Source of the DNA: Fodinisporobacter ferrooxydans
GTDB lineage: Bacteria; Bacillota; Bacilli; Tumebacillales; MYW30-H2
Direction: 5' to 3'
NCBI RefSeq assembly: GCF_022818495.1
Contig: NZ_CP089291.1
Location: forward strand, 3,179,501 to 3,243,500
DNA length: 64,000 bases
Numbering within the stretch: position 1 is the stretch's first letter; every line of letters starts with the position of its first letter. The position numbers were made by a program, and so were the translations under genes. Below are positions 63,084 through 64,000 of the stretch, one piece after another. The notes beneath the pieces are model-generated. The model was not told the DNA's origin and searched no databases. It saw only the letters and a list, made by a program, of their open reading frames with translations.

Positions 63084-63904
63084 GGAGGGCTTTTGCCATG
63101 ACAGCAACAGTACAAACAATGAAGAGTGTAACATTGAAAAAGGAAAATGGGATTGCGGAAATCCATTTGAATGTGAACAAAACAAACGCGTACGATTTTG
63201 ATGTATACCGGGAACTGAATACAGCGATCGATGACATTCGTTTGGATAATGAGATTCATGTTGCCATTCTGATGAGCGACGTGCCGAAGTTTTTCTCGGT
63301 AGGCGCCAATATCAACTTTTTGAAGTCTGCGGAACCGCGCTATAAGACACAATTTTGCCTCTTTTGCAATGAGACGCTTGATAAAATTGCACGTTCCCCC
63401 AAAATTTTCATTGCCATGCTGGAGGGACACACAGTGGGTGGCGGTTTGGAAATGGCGATGGCTTGCGACCTTCGTTTTGCAGGCGATGGCGACTATAAGA
63501 TTGGTCTGCCGGAAGTGACATTGGGCGTATTGGCAGGAACTGGCGGAACACAGCGGATGGCCCGTCTGATTGGCTATTCCAAAGCGCTGGATCTGTGCAT
63601 CACAGGGGATACGCTGTCGCCAAAAGAAGCAAAAGAATGCGGGTTGGTTGACCGTTTGTATGCATTGGATGAAGTGCGGGAACAGACATTTGCCTATGCG
63701 CGCAAGTTGGTGGAAGGGCCGACGTATGCGGTTTCCAATATCAAACTGTCGATCATGAACGGCAAGGAAATGCCGCTGAATGTTGCCGTGCGATATGAAG
63801 GGGAATTGCAGAACCTGTTATTCCGTTCGCAGGATGCCAAAGAAGGCTTGAGTGCATTCCTGGAAAAACGCCAAGCTGAATTTCAAGGCTTATAATCGAT
63901 TCAT
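63084..63904 (+). repeat. 821-bp direct repeat, copy 2
   Basis: Second copy of the repeat at 54803-55623, 8281 bases further along and in the same orientation. Flanking sequences differ completely on both sides. Confidence 0.97.
63098..63895 (+). CDS. enoyl-CoA hydratase/isomerase (copy 2)
   Basis: A 265-residue crotonase-fold protein identical in amino acids to the copy at 54817-55614, so the same motifs apply. I start at the ATG after GGGGAGGG, as in copy 1; the frame is open 11 codons further upstream, but that part is not shared with copy 1. It follows the paaADBC genes by about 150 bases and probably belongs to that operon. Confidence 0.9.
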   Translation: MTATVQTMKSVTLKKENGIAEIHLNVNKTNAYDFDVYRELNTAIDDIRLDNEIHVAILMSDVPKFFSVGANINFLKSAEPRYKTQFCLFCNETLDKIARSPKIFIAMLEGHTVGGGLEMAMACDLRFAGDGDYKIGLPEVTLGVLAGTGGTQRMARLIGYSKALDLCITGDTLSPKEAKECGLVDRLYALDEVREQTFAYARKLVEGPTYAVSNIKLSIMNGKEMPLNVAVRYEGELQNLLFRSQDAKEGLSAFLEKRQAEFQGL

Positions 63905-63914
63905 CGGGTCATAT

Positions 63915-63953
63915 AAAGATGCAATATCGAAATGTTCTCGATATTGCATCTTT
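63915..63953 (+). terminator. terminator after the second hydratase
   Basis: AAAGATGCAATATCGA pairs perfectly (16 bp) with TCGATATTGCATCTTT over a seven-base loop. The T tract is short, but the stem is very strong. The window ends 47 bases later. Confidence 0.85.
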
Positions 63954-64000
63954 GCCTTAGAACCTATTGCCTTATGAATTGAAAAAAGGGTCCTGAAGAA

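Overview
The window comes from an aerobic, endospore-forming member of the Bacillota (class Bacilli). The evidence is a CotJABC coat operon, a gerA-gerB-gerC germinant receptor operon, the spore protein Tlp, a YheC/YheD-type coat ATP-grasp protein, an SR1P-like peptide, YkuS, LipL and strong AGGAGG ribosome binding sites. A squalene-hopene-type cyclase, and a FabH placed inside an aryl-CoA gene cluster, suggest an Alicyclobacillaceae-like lineage. That placement is a guess from gene content, not a demonstration.

From 1 to about 30.9 kb the DNA looks like ordinary chromosome. It holds DUF445, a Cof-type HAD phosphatase, TauE/SafE, folA, an SR1P-like peptide, YheC/D, dapH and dapL (acetyl branch of lysine/diaminopimelate synthesis, with a PatA/DapX-type aminotransferase further on), and DUF2294. 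Next comes a structured RNA leader with mutually exclusive antiterminator and terminator stems in front of a formate transporter / formate dehydrogenase / DUF1641 operon. Then follow patA, a DHA2 efflux pump, a triterpene cyclase with a thioredoxin-like partner, ykuS, tlp, lipL, PBP2, a U32 peptidase, pcrA, greA, nfo and cotJABC. Intergenic short tandem repeats are conspicuous: AATCACATGG x11, TGTGAAAA x6, GCRGGGATAT x4 and others.

From about 30.9 to 52.6 kb the sequence is visibly more AT-rich and accessory. It contains a broken toxin-antitoxin pair, an IS4-type element with a 7-bp target duplication, and a quinone/aromatic stress module resembling the Bacillus MhqR regulon (DoxX, esterase, LigB-type dioxygenase, DoxX, WrbA). 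A graveyard of mobile-element and dehydrogenase fragments follows. In the gerABC operon, gerB is split by a second IS4-type element. A gentisate cluster comes next: MFS transporter, IclR, 3-hydroxybenzoate 6-hydroxylase, gentisate dioxygenase, a DinB protein that may be a thiol-dependent maleylpyruvate isomerase, fumarylpyruvate hydrolase, a YCII protein and an AraC regulator.

From about 52.6 kb to the end lies an aryl-CoA catabolic region. It has two operon heads with the same promoter (TTGACA-N17-TATATT) and similar AT-rich palindromes. The first serves a paaX remnant, an aldehyde dehydrogenase, an enoyl-CoA hydratase, a benzoate/aryl-CoA ligase and a thiolase. The second serves a compact, divergent phenylacetyl-CoA-epoxidase-type set (paaA, paaD N-domain, paaB, paaC, then a separate paaD zinc-ribbon gene) and a second, near-identical enoyl-CoA hydratase. 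A fabH and a deleted metallo-beta-lactamase-fold gene lie between them. Together the genes suggest activation of an aromatic acid to its CoA thioester, ring epoxidation and beta-oxidation-like breakdown. The reductase PaaE and the ring-opening PaaZ are not in the window.
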